From: Selenomonas ruminantium subsp. lactilytica TAM6421
Lineage (GTDB): Bacteria > Bacillota > Negativicutes > Selenomonadales > Selenomonadaceae
Length of the DNA: 64,000 nucleotides
Direction of reading: 5' to 3'
Assembly: GCF_000284095.1 (NCBI RefSeq)
Contig: NC_017068.1
Location: 2,418,001 to 2,482,000, forward strand
Part shown: one piece after another, positions 48,267 to 58,644 of the stretch
Layout of the letters: the number at the start of each line of letters is the position of its first letter
How positions within the stretch are numbered: position 1 is the stretch's first letter
Made by a program: the position numbers and the translations under genes
Notes under the pieces: model-generated
Database searches by the model: none
What the model was told of the DNA's origin: nothing
What the model saw: only the letters and a program-made list of their open reading frames with translations

Positions 48267-49634
48267 CTATTGCTCAACACAAACTTGCTTGAGTAACTCA
48301 TCTTTATATACTTCTATAATATGGTTGTAATCAAGAATATATTTTAATATGAACGGCCAATAAAAGCTACCGTATCCTTTTGTGGATAAAATATACCTTA
48401 TTTCATGTTCTTTACCTGACAAAGCTCCAATAATAACACTCACATTCCTATGCGTAATATTGACATTAGATAGCTTAACCACCTTATATCCATGAAATAT
48501 ATTTTCGTTGAAAAAAGCATCACTAACCAAAAAACCATCTATTTTTATATTATATTTCTCTAACCATGCTAAAACCAATTCACTACCATATCCTGTACCA
48601 AATATATATAATTCATCACTTCTTAATGATAACTTCTCAAATTTTAATCGCATTTTCTCCCATCTATATCCCAGTGTGACTAAACCATTTTTTTTAGACA
48701 TAAAATTATACAACAATTTTATTTTAGATGGCACATTATATATATATCTTTTATCAATTGACAATATAATCTCTTGGTGTATGTATTGGATTTCCTTTGT
48801 ATATTGTTCTCTTTTGTGAATGTACATGTCTACCAATCTATCTATCAACAAAGTAAAGTACCATTTATAAAAGTATTCACATACAAAAGCAGGATAACCA
48901 CGTAAACATTGTATTGATAATTTTATAGCTTGAAGGAACGAAAAATCATCAACTCCAGATGTCGTGTGAGACATACTGGCAGGATGAAGCCTATAATGAT
49001 AACTAAAATTTTGCAAGCATAATATTTTGTTTGCTCGTTTGAACACATTAATTGTTGTATATAGATCTTCGCCTTTAGTCAATATTTCGGCAAAAGACTC
49101 TTTATCGAATAATGATCTTTTGTAAATCTTGCACCATAATTCCCACGCAAAGATACGCCTTGTCAGCATATGTGTAACTGCTTCTATTGGTGAAATTATC
49201 CCCAATGTGTTTATCGGTCGCTCTTCAAGATATTTACTCCCATGAGATTCCTGAATGATACCTGTGACTACAATATCAACACTACTATTTTGCCTCGCGC
49301 CAAAAATCATGTTCTCATACATGTCCGGTTCAATCCAGTCATCACTATCCACAAAACCAATAAAAGTTCCCTTACTAGCTTTTATACCAGTAATTCTAGC
49401 ATTAACTAACCCTTCATTAGTTTTATGTATAACCTTAAACCTTGAGTCTACCTTGCCATATTCGTCGCAGATTTTTCCTGATGTGTCTGTGGAGCCATCA
49501 TCTACTAACCAACACTCCCAATTTTCAAAAGTTTGATCTCTTATAGATGTAAGACACTGCTCTAAAAAACATTCAGAATTATAGATAGGAACAATGATAC
49601 TAAGAATCGGTGATGACTCATTATATAAAGCCAT
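48267..49634 (-). CDS. GT2 glycosyltransferase with C-terminal Rossmann-like module
   Basis: A 455-residue protein. The GT-A domain (residues ~8-230) has ILSIIVPIYNSECFLEQCL, WLVDDGSTD, and the metal-binding DSDDW. A helical linker follows. Residues ~345-440 are the shared module (LYIFGTGYGSELVLAWL, VSVIIGALSGKEHEI). The ATG at 49634 is preferred because GAGGAGAA lies directly upstream; the open frame extends further but into the upstream gene. It inverts the anomeric centre of an NDP-sugar in extending a glycan; sugar unknown. Confidence 0.82.
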   Translation of the reverse strand: MALYNESSPILSIIVPIYNSECFLEQCLTSIRDQTFENWECWLVDDGSTDTSGKICDEYGKVDSRFKVIHKTNEGLVNARITGIKASKGTFIGFVDSDDWIEPDMYENMIFGARQNSSVDIVVTGIIQESHGSKYLEERPINTLGIISPIEAVTHMLTRRIFAWELWCKIYKRSLFDKESFAEILTKGEDLYTTINVFKRANKILCLQNFSYHYRLHPASMSHTTSGVDDFSFLQAIKLSIQCLRGYPAFVCEYFYKWYFTLLIDRLVDMYIHKREQYTKEIQYIHQEIILSIDKRYIYNVPSKIKLLYNFMSKKNGLVTLGYRWEKMRLKFEKLSLRSDELYIFGTGYGSELVLAWLEKYNIKIDGFLVSDAFFNENIFHGYKVVKLSNVNITHRNVSVIIGALSGKEHEIRYILSTKGYGSFYWPFILKYILDYNHIIEVYKDELLKQVCVEQ

Positions 49635-49654
49635 AAAATTCTCCTCATGCCTTG

Positions 49655-51091
49655 CTATGAATGTATTTTCGTATCCAAATATTTTCGGATTTTTTCCATG
49701 ACCATATCGGGATGCAACGCCTTCATACACTCAGGTTCATCTAACCGTCTTATACATGAAGCAAAGTTATCCTCTAAGTAACAGCATGGTGGACAAATAT
49801 TGGCAGATATATTGATATTTTCTTCATATCCAAAATACCACTGTGGAGTTGGGCCAAAAAGCACAGCACATTTAGTCCCCAACTGTGTAGCCAAATGAAC
49901 CAATCCACCCTCACAGTCTACATGTAAAAGAGCATTTTTTAAAATATATTTTACCAGTTCAAGGTTCTTACCAATGATTTCCTTATCTATTCCATCTAAA
50001 TGCAGCTCATTATCTCCACCAATTTGTACAATACACAACTCTGGGTATTCACCGTGAATCATTTCAGCGAGTTTTGTGAAATACGTTGATAGCCAAACCT
50101 TTGCATGTTTCTTGTTCTTAGAAGATATTTCCCCCCAACCATAGTGAAATGTAATATAGTTCCTATACATAAGACCCAGATTATTAAAGTTTGTACATTC
50201 AGACTCCGACATAGGAATAGGTACTCTAGTATCCTTTATTTCTAGCCCCCCTGCTTCCGTATATGCTGTATATGCATTTCGATTAAAATATCGACACCTA
50301 GCAAAATGCACACTGTTTAACGTCCTTTCTTGAGAACCAGCCAAGCCATATAAATTCAGTTGCTTACTTAAATTACGAACCATATATAAAAGTCTAGGCG
50401 CAACCAATTCTATCTTATTTTCTGAAATTTTATCTAGTGACAGAAGATAAGTAACATAGACAGCCAAATCATACTTTTGGCACTGGCTTGCGTAAAAGTT
50501 CCAAGGAAAAACATTATGCAACTGGGGTAAATCAGAACAAACAGCTTCTATGAATTCTGCTTTTCCAAACATATCAAGCAATGTATGTGGCGGCGATAAA
50601 CGCAAGATTTCCATAATGTATTTCTTCGCAATAATAATATCGCCAAGACCATTGCCCACAAATACAGCAATCCGCACTCCATTATTATCAATTTCATAGG
50701 CAAACTTATCTGAATAATATCCCATCTTGCGAGATATCATTGGTACAATTTTATTTGGTGCTAATAATATGGAATCATATATTATCTTTTTTCCTGAAAC
50801 ACCCAATTCTGCTTTCAAATATGCTACTACTTTTTGACACACCAATTCATTATTTATGGCTATTACAATATAATCGTAAGAATAAGCAGCGATTGTCTCA
50901 GGATCTATCACCTTTATATTTTCACTCAATAATTCATACTTTTCCCATTCTCTATCCGCAATAGCTACAACTTCACAATATCCGGTAGTTATCAATTCTT
51001 GCCAGAAGATTTGTCCCACTCTGCCTGCACCATAAATTATCACTTTGGAACCTTTATCGACCTTCCAAAAAGGAAAAATATATGTTTCCAT
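49655..51091 (-). CDS. GT9-family glycosyltransferase with N-terminal Rossmann-like module
   Basis: A 478-residue protein. Residues ~15-110 form the shared module (VIIYGAGRVGQIFWQEL, IADREWEK, YDYIVIAINNELVC). From ~135 it reads as a heptosyltransferase-type GT-B: IAVFVGNGLGDIIIAKKYIM at the first fold, and HVDCEGGLVHLATQLGTKCAVLFGP with the donor-side His in the second, followed by CPPCCYL. Relatives add heptose or other sugars to lipopolysaccharide cores. The product is placed between a GT2 and an FkbM methyltransferase gene. Confidence 0.82.
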   Translation of the reverse strand: METYIFPFWKVDKGSKVIIYGAGRVGQIFWQELITTGYCEVVAIADREWEKYELLSENIKVIDPETIAAYSYDYIVIAINNELVCQKVVAYLKAELGVSGKKIIYDSILLAPNKIVPMISRKMGYYSDKFAYEIDNNGVRIAVFVGNGLGDIIIAKKYIMEILRLSPPHTLLDMFGKAEFIEAVCSDLPQLHNVFPWNFYASQCQKYDLAVYVTYLLSLDKISENKIELVAPRLLYMVRNLSKQLNLYGLAGSQERTLNSVHFARCRYFNRNAYTAYTEAGGLEIKDTRVPIPMSESECTNFNNLGLMYRNYITFHYGWGEISSKNKKHAKVWLSTYFTKLAEMIHGEYPELCIVQIGGDNELHLDGIDKEIIGKNLELVKYILKNALLHVDCEGGLVHLATQLGTKCAVLFGPTPQWYFGYEENINISANICPPCCYLEDNFASCIRRLDEPECMKALHPDMVMEKIRKYLDTKIHS

Positions 51092-51141
51092 TGTCTGTCA
51101 CCAATTTTCTAACGATATATTTACAATATATCAATATTTTC

Positions 51142-52335
51142 TCATTGCCATGCAAGCCTCTCTGGACGAACACTATCGCAACGCACATCCATAGGATTTA
51201 GTAGAAATCTCTCGTGCAGAGAAAAATTCCAGTCTGATGTTCTCACAAAAGTCAGTTCCATTGCCTCTGTAATCATCGCATTTCCGATATAGGTGACAGA
51301 GCCCCAATTATTAGCATGTAGATGCACCAGCGTATGCGTGCGCTTCAACCCTGCCAACGCCTCAAGCAACGCATCCCACTTCTCTATCTCATCCAAGCCA
51401 TGTAGTTCCAGCACAATCTGTGCAAACTTAGACTGCACAGATTCAGATAAGTTACGGAATACATCTACTTCAAAACCCTCAATATCCATCTTCAACAGCA
51501 TATCTTGATCCTGTAGATGTTCATTTTCACGCATAAAATCTGTCAATGTGGATAGCTCGAACCTAGATTCGTCATGCTCACCAATCAATCCGCGCTTTTG
51601 ATAATGAAAAGACGGATGCTCTTGTGGTAGTTTCGGCACGGTATGATCATACATATAAACCTGATACCCCTGTTCTGCCATCTCGTATTCAAATGATACA
51701 TCTCCCCCCACTCCAAAAGCATATAAAATTTTTCTTTCACTAATTGGATAATTTTCTACTATTAAATATCCGCCATCACCATGCTTCCCTAGACGTACAA
51801 AATTATGTGTATTATCTATCTTGTAAACAGTAAGTGCAGACTTAAGCAATTGAAATTTCTCATTAAGCCAAGATTTTTCCCAGTCCTGACAAGTCCTAAG
51901 CCAACATTCATTCTCGGCAAAAGATTCCAGACCATACAGCATTTTTCCAACACGATTACGTAGGAAATAATCCATGCTAGAAATCTTTTGAAGTATCTGT
52001 TCTCTATCCGACTCCAATAGTACATATTTATATACACACTTCTCTGCAGGCACACCCAAATTTACCAGTTCAACCTTTACAGATTCAGCGGTTGTAACTG
52101 ACAGTAAGGCAATGACTATATAATCAAATTCTGTTTCCTGGACAGATATTGGTGGTCTAACCGCGATATTATTAGAGTTTATAGATTGATAATTTTTATC
52201 TACAGAAAAAAGCAATTCACAATAGTGATTGTGCTCTATTTGATCAACAAACATCCTGCCCAACCATCCCATGCCATAAATTATCACTCGAGAGTTTTTC
52301 TCTACTCTCTCATAGGGGAATAACACATAATTCAT
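51142..52335 (-). CDS. FkbM-type methyltransferase with N-terminal Rossmann-like module
   Basis: A 397-residue protein. The module at residues ~15-110 (VIIYGMGWLGRMFVDQI, FDYIVIALLSVTTA) is followed by a helical linker and a class I methyltransferase (~180-370): LYAFGVGGDVSFEYEMA for SAM binding, YMYDHTVP, and LLKMDIEGFEVDVF, the FkbM hallmark. FkbM enzymes O-methylate sugars. GAGGA precedes the ATG. It would cap or decorate the glycan built by its neighbours. Confidence 0.8.
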   Translation of the reverse strand: MNYVLFPYERVEKNSRVIIYGMGWLGRMFVDQIEHNHYCELLFSVDKNYQSINSNNIAVRPPISVQETEFDYIVIALLSVTTAESVKVELVNLGVPAEKCVYKYVLLESDREQILQKISSMDYFLRNRVGKMLYGLESFAENECWLRTCQDWEKSWLNEKFQLLKSALTVYKIDNTHNFVRLGKHGDGGYLIVENYPISERKILYAFGVGGDVSFEYEMAEQGYQVYMYDHTVPKLPQEHPSFHYQKRGLIGEHDESRFELSTLTDFMRENEHLQDQDMLLKMDIEGFEVDVFRNLSESVQSKFAQIVLELHGLDEIEKWDALLEALAGLKRTHTLVHLHANNWGSVTYIGNAMITEAMELTFVRTSDWNFSLHERFLLNPMDVRCDSVRPERLAWQ

Positions 52336-52368
52336 AGACGTTTCCTCAATTCTTTTATTTTAATCATT

Positions 52369-53643
52369 TTATACCATACATATATAGGTTTGATTCCCCA
52401 ATAATTTCAAAACATTTATCATCTCAATTTGCTTATCTGGCATCACAGCTAGAAGAACTACATTATTGGGGGATTTTCTACACAATTCATTTATGTCACA
52501 AATTTCATTTCCCATAAAATAGTTGTTTGTTTTATTAGTGACTGCAATTTTAAACTTATCAATCCCTAAATTATGAAGGTATATCAGCGTTCTACCTGCA
52601 ACATATCCTGCTCCATAAACAATAACAGTATTGCAATTTTTCATTAAACATAATTCTTCATCAGTAAATTTATGCAATGATGGTTCTGGCCTAACAATAC
52701 ACTTAAACACCTCAAGTGCAATATTTTCCCACGGTCGTAAAAATACAATTTTTCCCCCATCGATGATGTTAAAATTATCATTCCATATGCGATGTACCAA
52801 GGAAAAATGCCCACCTAACCACCTCGATATACATTCCATATTATCAGGCAGAATGTTTTTTTGATATAAAACCTCCTTCATTGCATAGCAAGCTTGTATA
52901 AATTTATCCATTAGATATTTTTCTGTAAAAACATCAGTTGTCACCGATGCATGTCGACGATAATAATGATATAATGGCACATCAATACATTTAGTTCTGT
53001 CGGCTCTCAAAATTGCCTGCAATGAAAATAAGCAATCTTCTTCAAAACGAAGTTCTTCATTGAAAAACAATCTACTGTCATGCAGAAACTCCCTCTTGAA
53101 AACAGCCGCCCATACCACCCCTAACTGTGCATTGTTTCTTAATTGAAGAACAAACATTTCCTGTCCGTTTATAGCTTTATCAATACATGCCCCCGCACGT
53201 GTTCGGACCACCATACCTTTTTCTTTTTGCCTTATCTTATCATCCTCATATTCAAAAACAAATCCAAAATATAGTATGTCCAACCTATCTTTCGTCGATA
53301 ACTCATATAGTTTCTTGGCTGCATCTAGTTCTAGCCAATCATCTGCATCAACCATAAGAATATATTCGCCAGATGCTACTACTAAACCAATATTTCGTGC
53401 AATCGATTGTCCTAAATTTCTAGAAGGCACTTCATTCCCACTGCTATAAAACAACTTTACCCTTTCATCTCTTGCCGCATACTGTTGAACAATCGCTGTC
53501 GAACCATCAGTAGATGCATCATCTACACAGATTATCTCTATCTCCTTCAAAGTTTGTCCTATTAGACTATTCAAGCATCTACTTAGATATTTTTCAGCAT
53601 TAAATATCGGCACTATAATAGAAATCTTTACATATCCTTTCAA
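52369..53643 (-). CDS. GT2 glycosyltransferase with C-terminal Rossmann-like module
   Basis: A 424-residue protein with TTG start (GAGGT upstream). The GT-A domain (~6-240) has ISIIVPIFNAEKYLSRCL, IICVDDASTDGS and VDADDWLE, the latter with the metal-binding Asp pair. Residues ~335-424 are the shared module (VIVYGAGYVAGRTLIYL, VVLLAVMPDKQIEM). It is a member of a trio with the GT2 enzymes at 48267 and 54902, all with the module at the C-terminus. Confidence 0.82.
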   Translation of the reverse strand: MKGYVKISIIVPIFNAEKYLSRCLNSLIGQTLKEIEIICVDDASTDGSTAIVQQYAARDERVKLFYSSGNEVPSRNLGQSIARNIGLVVASGEYILMVDADDWLELDAAKKLYELSTKDRLDILYFGFVFEYEDDKIRQKEKGMVVRTRAGACIDKAINGQEMFVLQLRNNAQLGVVWAAVFKREFLHDSRLFFNEELRFEEDCLFSLQAILRADRTKCIDVPLYHYYRRHASVTTDVFTEKYLMDKFIQACYAMKEVLYQKNILPDNMECISRWLGGHFSLVHRIWNDNFNIIDGGKIVFLRPWENIALEVFKCIVRPEPSLHKFTDEELCLMKNCNTVIVYGAGYVAGRTLIYLHNLGIDKFKIAVTNKTNNYFMGNEICDINELCRKSPNNVVLLAVMPDKQIEMINVLKLLGNQTYICMV

Positions 53644-53682
53644 TACTCGTCACCTCAAATTTACATTGCATAAACTGAGCAG

Positions 53683-54783
53683 TTACCTTCTAATACATAA
53701 AATACCATTTTTCTTAAACTCATCATCAGCGAACAGCCAAGCACATTGTGCCAAATGCACCGAATCTCTATAATATTGTGTTTTAGTTTTATACTCCTCG
53801 TCAACCAGCATTGGAAAAATCGACAAACATGTTGCAATATTTCCATCTAAGCATTTCTTTTTTAGTTCTCTTATAAAATATTCTGTCGCTTTATTGCGTT
53901 CAGCTTGCGTCCCAGAACGTGGAAAATTATCATCTAATTTGCAATCATCACTTTGAGAAGCCACTGGACACCAAATATAGACTCTATACTTTTCGCTCAA
54001 CTTATTAACAAACGACACATAATTTTCAACAACTTTATCGACCACGCGATGAAAGTCCCCCCCCCTTTTTGTCTGTTTAAATACATGTACTCTTATATCA
54101 ATTTCCCCGAATACGCATAATATCTTCTCACCAGCAGGAATTAGATTTAAAATACGGTCTATTTTTTCTCTTGCTTTAGTGGTTGTCCCGTAATTATTTA
54201 GATTATATGCCAATGCTGGTCCCAAATGGAATACCTTAAATGGATCAATACGTGGTCTGCACAATCCGAGACCATCTCTATACACATAATTGTCTAAATA
54301 GCAGCCAGAAAAAAAACATGCATGACTATCACCTATCACAAAAATTCTATTTTTCTCTTTCGGGTTTATATAATATCTTTCCAGCATCAAATCCCATAAT
54401 TCATGCGAAGAATTCATTCCATTACTTATTGAATTATCATTATTGTTAATTATATTGCTAAATACTTCTACGCATTTATTAGGAGGAATAAATTTATATA
54501 AATGATCTCTTATCTCATGAAAATTATTTACTTGATAACTGGCAACCAGCACTATGATATCCTTCTGATTTTTGAGAAATGTGCTATTTTTTACTTTATT
54601 ATTTACATCTGCTAAGAAATTATCTATTATCGCAAATTCTTGTATATTAAACTCATAATTCATTATTCCTTTTAAGATTTTTCCACCTTCGCCAAAAGGA
54701 TATATAACAAATTTTGTATCTTTGCCAAACTCAATCAATACTCTTTCCAAAGCATTTCGGGCTAAAGCAGATAAATTAGGCAT
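53683..54783 (-). CDS. SGNH-hydrolase-like protein with N-terminal Rossmann-like module
   Basis: A 366-residue protein. Residues ~20-115 form a diverged module (FVIYPFGEGGKILKGI, AIIDNF, IIVLVASYQVNNF). Residues ~145-360 look like an SGNH hydrolase: block I VIGDSHACFFSG with the likely Ser nucleophile, a GEID block for the acidic contact, and DSVHLA near the C-terminus for the Asp-His pair. Such enzymes remove or transfer acyl groups on sugars. It lies between two GT2 genes. Esterase versus acyltransferase cannot be decided. Confidence 0.7.
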   Translation of the reverse strand: MPNLSALARNALERVLIEFGKDTKFVIYPFGEGGKILKGIMNYEFNIQEFAIIDNFLADVNNKVKNSTFLKNQKDIIVLVASYQVNNFHEIRDHLYKFIPPNKCVEVFSNIINNNDNSISNGMNSSHELWDLMLERYYINPKEKNRIFVIGDSHACFFSGCYLDNYVYRDGLGLCRPRIDPFKVFHLGPALAYNLNNYGTTTKAREKIDRILNLIPAGEKILCVFGEIDIRVHVFKQTKRGGDFHRVVDKVVENYVSFVNKLSEKYRVYIWCPVASQSDDCKLDDNFPRSGTQAERNKATEYFIRELKKKCLDGNIATCLSIFPMLVDEEYKTKTQYYRDSVHLAQCAWLFADDEFKKNGILCIRR

Positions 54784-54901
54784 TTAATCTTCTTCCTTTA
54801 TCAGTAGCATCCTCACAGTATATCTTTTTACATATGGATATTCCAGTCCCTAATCAAAGTCTAGTATGTCTATCTCATCAGTAATAGTGCCCACTTATTT
54901 G

Positions 54902-56206
54902 TTATACTTTTATGGAATTCGGAGACTGCATGACTGCATATCCTTCTTTAAGTACGATATATGAGAAGTGTCTCTCATCTAACAAGCAAACTATTTCATC
55001 TTGCCAACACCTCGTTACAGCTAGAATAATTACATCCTTTTCATCATCGAAATTCTCCAAAGATCCCAAATCATATAAAGGGAATCCAGCTACATTTGTT
55101 TTGTCTTTCTTATCCGTAACAACAAAATATATTTTATTTCTCGAACAACCATATTGTAAGAGTAACTGCAACATCTTCTGCCCACATACACCGGCACCAT
55201 ACAAAAAAATTCTCTCTTTATTTATTACCCGGTGCAAATCAGATGAATTCATAAAGATTTCTGATCGACGTTCTTGTATACTTTCTAATACAACGCCTCG
55301 TAGCAGCATAGCATCTACAGGACTATTGAATTTTAACTCAATCAGTTCCTCTTGTGAAAATTTTTTAGCATAATTCAATCCAACTGTTAAAAATACGCTT
55401 ACATAGTTCAACGCTTCCATAGCACATCGGCTATCATCAAATTTATGTTTTCGCAAGAACTCTGAACAACGTAACCACAAAAGCAAATATGAACGGCAAT
55501 GACGCAGCTCATGTGAAAAAGTACGTCCCGTCATTACAGACCCATCTCGGTAACGACGTAAATGAAATGCCTTCGGTAAAGCCATCATTTTCTTGGCTGT
55601 CAATACTGCTCGCAGACAAAACAATTCATCCTCATGTGGCGATGTTTCTTCATCATTAAATATTCCATTATCTAACAAGTACGAATGTCTCCAGAGGTAT
55701 CTTCCTGGCTGACATGATGCCCTTTCTTTAGAACAGAATTTCAAAAATAAATTTTCTCCCGATATCACTCCATTATCTATCTGAAATTTAGCAACTGATG
55801 CACTCAATGATACACCTTGCTTGAGTTCTGGTGAATCAAAGACATCCTCAGCATCAAAAATTATTCCTTCAACCTGCTCTTGGTCAGCTATTCGGCACAA
55901 TTCTGAAAGAGCATTTGACCGTAACATATCGTCTGAATCCAAAAAATATACATACTCTCCCCTTGCTTCACGCAAACCAATATTTCGTCCTGCAGCCTGT
56001 CCACCATTTTTTTCTAATTTGATTAAACGAATACGATTATCCTGCAATGCATATTTTTGCATAATATCTGCTGAATTATCAGTAGATGCATCATCTATGC
56101 ATATAATTTCCCAACTAGACATATCTTGTTCTATCACACTATCCAAACAAGCTGCAATATAATCCTCAGTATTATATACAGGTATAATTACTGAAACTTT
56201 TATCAT
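54902..56206 (-). CDS. GT2 glycosyltransferase with C-terminal Rossmann-like module
   Basis: A 434-residue protein. The GT-A domain (~4-240) has VSVIIPVYNTEDYIAACLDS, IICIDDASTDNS and FLDSDDM. The region ~330-425 is the shared module (RIFLYGAGVCGQKMLQLL, DVIILAVTRCWQDEI). AAGGTGA precedes the ATG. It follows the UDP-xylose synthase gene by 35 bases and could use that product, but donor choice is inference. Confidence 0.82.
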   Translation of the reverse strand: MIKVSVIIPVYNTEDYIAACLDSVIEQDMSSWEIICIDDASTDNSADIMQKYALQDNRIRLIKLEKNGGQAAGRNIGLREARGEYVYFLDSDDMLRSNALSELCRIADQEQVEGIIFDAEDVFDSPELKQGVSLSASVAKFQIDNGVISGENLFLKFCSKERASCQPGRYLWRHSYLLDNGIFNDEETSPHEDELFCLRAVLTAKKMMALPKAFHLRRYRDGSVMTGRTFSHELRHCRSYLLLWLRCSEFLRKHKFDDSRCAMEALNYVSVFLTVGLNYAKKFSQEELIELKFNSPVDAMLLRGVVLESIQERRSEIFMNSSDLHRVINKERIFLYGAGVCGQKMLQLLLQYGCSRNKIYFVVTDKKDKTNVAGFPLYDLGSLENFDDEKDVIILAVTRCWQDEIVCLLDERHFSYIVLKEGYAVMQSPNSIKV

Positions 56207-56241
56207 TTCAATTCACCTTCATACTCTATGACGTACTTAAT

Positions 56242-57180
56242 TTACATAAGCCCTCTAAAGTACTCAATCGTCCTCTTTAAACCCTCTTCAAGAGCTACCT
56301 TTGGTTTCCATCCTAACTCTGACATCGCAACATCAATAACTGGGCAACGCTGTACCGGATCATCCGATGGCAGAGACTTATAAACAATTTTTGATGAACT
56401 TCCTGTCATTTTCAATACAATTTCCGCCAACTGCTTTATGGTATATTCAGCTGGATTACCTATATTCACAGGTCCGGAAAAATCTTCGCGGGAATTATTC
56501 ATCATACGGTACATGCCCTCAATAAGATCATCTACATACTGGAAACTACGAGTCTGAGAGCCGTCCCCATATATAGTAATATCCTCACCTCTCAAAGCCT
56601 GCACAACGAAATTAGAAATAACCCTGCCATCGTTCAAGCTCATACGTGGTCCATAAGTATTGAAGATACGCACAACTTTAATGTTAAGATTTTCCTGTCG
56701 CTTGTAATCGAAGAACAAGGTTTCAGCCATGCGCTTGCCTTCATCATAACATGAACGTATGCCAATGGGATTTACACACCCGCGATATCGCTCTGGCTGT
56801 GGATGCACCTCCGGATCACCATATACTTCAGATGTACTTGCCTGTAAAATACGTGCTTTTAGTCGCCTTGCTAGACCTAGCATATTCAATGCCCCAAGCA
56901 CACTGGTCCTACCAGTCTGTATGGGATCATGCTGATAATGCACAGGGCTGGCAGGACATGCCAGGTTGTATATCTGATCTACTTCAACATAAAGTGGCAT
57001 CGTTACATCGTGACGGATAAATTCAAAATAAGGATTACCCAACAAATGCCGTATATTGTCTTTATTGCCCGTGAATAAATTATCTACACAAATTACATCT
57101 GAACCTTCTTTTATTAACCTGTCACAAAGATGGGAGCCCAGGAATCCTGCGCCACCGGTAACCAAAACCCTCTTCCTCAC
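56242..57180 (-). CDS. UDP-glucuronate decarboxylase (UDP-xylose synthase)
   Basis: A 312-residue extended SDR that turns UDP-glucuronate into UDP-xylose. [16 protein letters not shown] binds [19 protein letters not shown] and [13 protein letters not shown] contain the catalytic residues, and [15 protein letters not shown] is typical of this enzyme. It starts with GTG at 57180, with TAGGAG upstream, 13 bases after the UDP-glucose dehydrogenase gene. Together the two genes give a UDP-glucose to UDP-glucuronate to UDP-xylose route. Confidence 0.92.
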   Translation of the reverse strand: MRKRVLVTGGAGFLGSHLCDRLIKEGSDVICVDNLFTGNKDNIRHLLGNPYFEFIRHDVTMPLYVEVDQIYNLACPASPVHYQHDPIQTGRTSVLGALNMLGLARRLKARILQASTSEVYGDPEVHPQPERYRGCVNPIGIRSCYDEGKRMAETLFFDYKRQENLNIKVVRIFNTYGPRMSLNDGRVISNFVVQALRGEDITIYGDGSQTRSFQYVDDLIEGMYRMMNNSREDFSGPVNIGNPAEYTIKQLAEIVLKMTGSSSKIVYKSLPSDDPVQRCPVIDVAMSELGWKPKVALEEGLKRTIEYFRGLM

Positions 57181-57193
57181 ATCGCATCAGCTC

Positions 57194-58534
57194 CTACCGC
57201 CACTCTACAAAATTGTCCCCCACACCGATCTGGTAATACTCGAAGCCCATTTCCCTCAAATTATCACTCTCATACTGATTGCGCCCATCAAAAATAACTG
57301 GTTCCTTCAAACATTCCTTAATCCTCTCAAAGTCTGGGCATCTGAATTCTTTCCATTCCGTGATTAAAATAAGTGCAGCACACCCCTTCAATGCATCGTA
57401 TTTTCCATCAAAGTATTCTATGTTCTTATTATCACGAAAATATATTGTCCGTGCCAATTTCTCTGCCTGCGGATCATACGCATGCACCTTTGCCCCCCGC
57501 TTAGTCAGCTCGCCTACTATCACCAGCGAAGCTGCACAACGCATATCGTCCGTATCAGGCTTGAACGACAATCCCCAACAGGTAAAGTGCAATCCTTCCA
57601 AATTCTCCCCGTACTTAGCTACGATACGCCTAGGTAAAACTTGTTTTTGCGACTCATTAACTGCTTCAACAGCCTTCAATATACGTGCTTCGTACCCTAG
57701 GCCACCACTAGTACGGATAAGTGCCTGTACATCCTTTGGAAAACAGCTCCCTCCATAACCGCACCCAGGAAAGATAAAACTATAGCCTATACGAGGATCA
57801 GAACCTATTCCCATTCGAACTTTATTCACATCTGCTCCTACTAATTCACAAATATTTGCTATTTCGTTGATGAAGCTGATTTTTGTAGCAAGCATACAAT
57901 TGGCAGCATACTTCGTCATCTCTGCACTTGCAATATCCATATGAAGCAGATGACCTGTGCTCCTAAGAAACGGTTTATAAAGTTTCGCCATCAAACGTGC
58001 TGCTTTTTCAGATTCAGTACCAACTATTATTCGGTCTGGCAGTAGACAATCATGCACTGCTGTTCCCTCTTTCAAGAACTCTGGATTTGATATCACATCA
58101 AAAGTAAGCTCACTATCGCGGGCATCTAATTCATGTTGTACCGCCTTGCGTACTTTTCGTGAGGTCCCTACTGGAACGGTTGATTTGTCTACGATAAACA
58201 TATGTCGTACCATCATTCTTCCGATGGATGATGCCACTGCAAGCACAGCTGACAAATCAGCACTACCATCCTCTCCGGGAGGTGTGCCAACTGCAATAAA
58301 ACAAACATTTACCTCCTGCAACGCCTCATCAATATCAGTTACAAAGTGCAGTCTATCTATATTCTTCTGAACTAATTCCTTCAACCCTGGCTCAAATATA
58401 GGTATCACTGTATTTTGCAATTCTGTTATCTTTTCTTTATCTTTATCCACACACCATACATCATTCCCCATCTCCGCAAAGCACGTTCCCGATACCAAGC
58501 CAACATACCCTACCCCCACAATCGCTATTTTCAT
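57194..58534 (-). CDS. ugd: UDP-glucose 6-dehydrogenase
   Basis: A 446-residue enzyme that oxidises UDP-glucose twice to UDP-glucuronate. The N-terminal NAD-binding motif is VGVGYVGLVSGTCFAEMG, the catalytic Cys is in YGGSCFPKDV and the dimer helix follows. STVPVGTSRKVR and ISNPEFLKEGTAVHD are family hallmarks. Length is normal. It supplies the decarboxylase immediately downstream and possibly a GlcA transferase. Confidence 0.95.
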   Translation of the reverse strand: MKIAIVGVGYVGLVSGTCFAEMGNDVWCVDKDKEKITELQNTVIPIFEPGLKELVQKNIDRLHFVTDIDEALQEVNVCFIAVGTPPGEDGSADLSAVLAVASSIGRMMVRHMFIVDKSTVPVGTSRKVRKAVQHELDARDSELTFDVISNPEFLKEGTAVHDCLLPDRIIVGTESEKAARLMAKLYKPFLRSTGHLLHMDIASAEMTKYAANCMLATKISFINEIANICELVGADVNKVRMGIGSDPRIGYSFIFPGCGYGGSCFPKDVQALIRTSGGLGYEARILKAVEAVNESQKQVLPRRIVAKYGENLEGLHFTCWGLSFKPDTDDMRCAASLVIVGELTKRGAKVHAYDPQAEKLARTIYFRDNKNIEYFDGKYDALKGCAALILITEWKEFRCPDFERIKECLKEPVIFDGRNQYESDNLREMGFEYYQIGVGDNFVEWR

Positions 58535-58644
58535 GCATATGTCACCTGCCCTCTTCTATTTTCTTCTCTAATATGATAATTAAAAATGTCACTTTTTATA
58601 AAAATATAGACCTCAACAATATTTTTCAAAAATGTAAAATAGGT

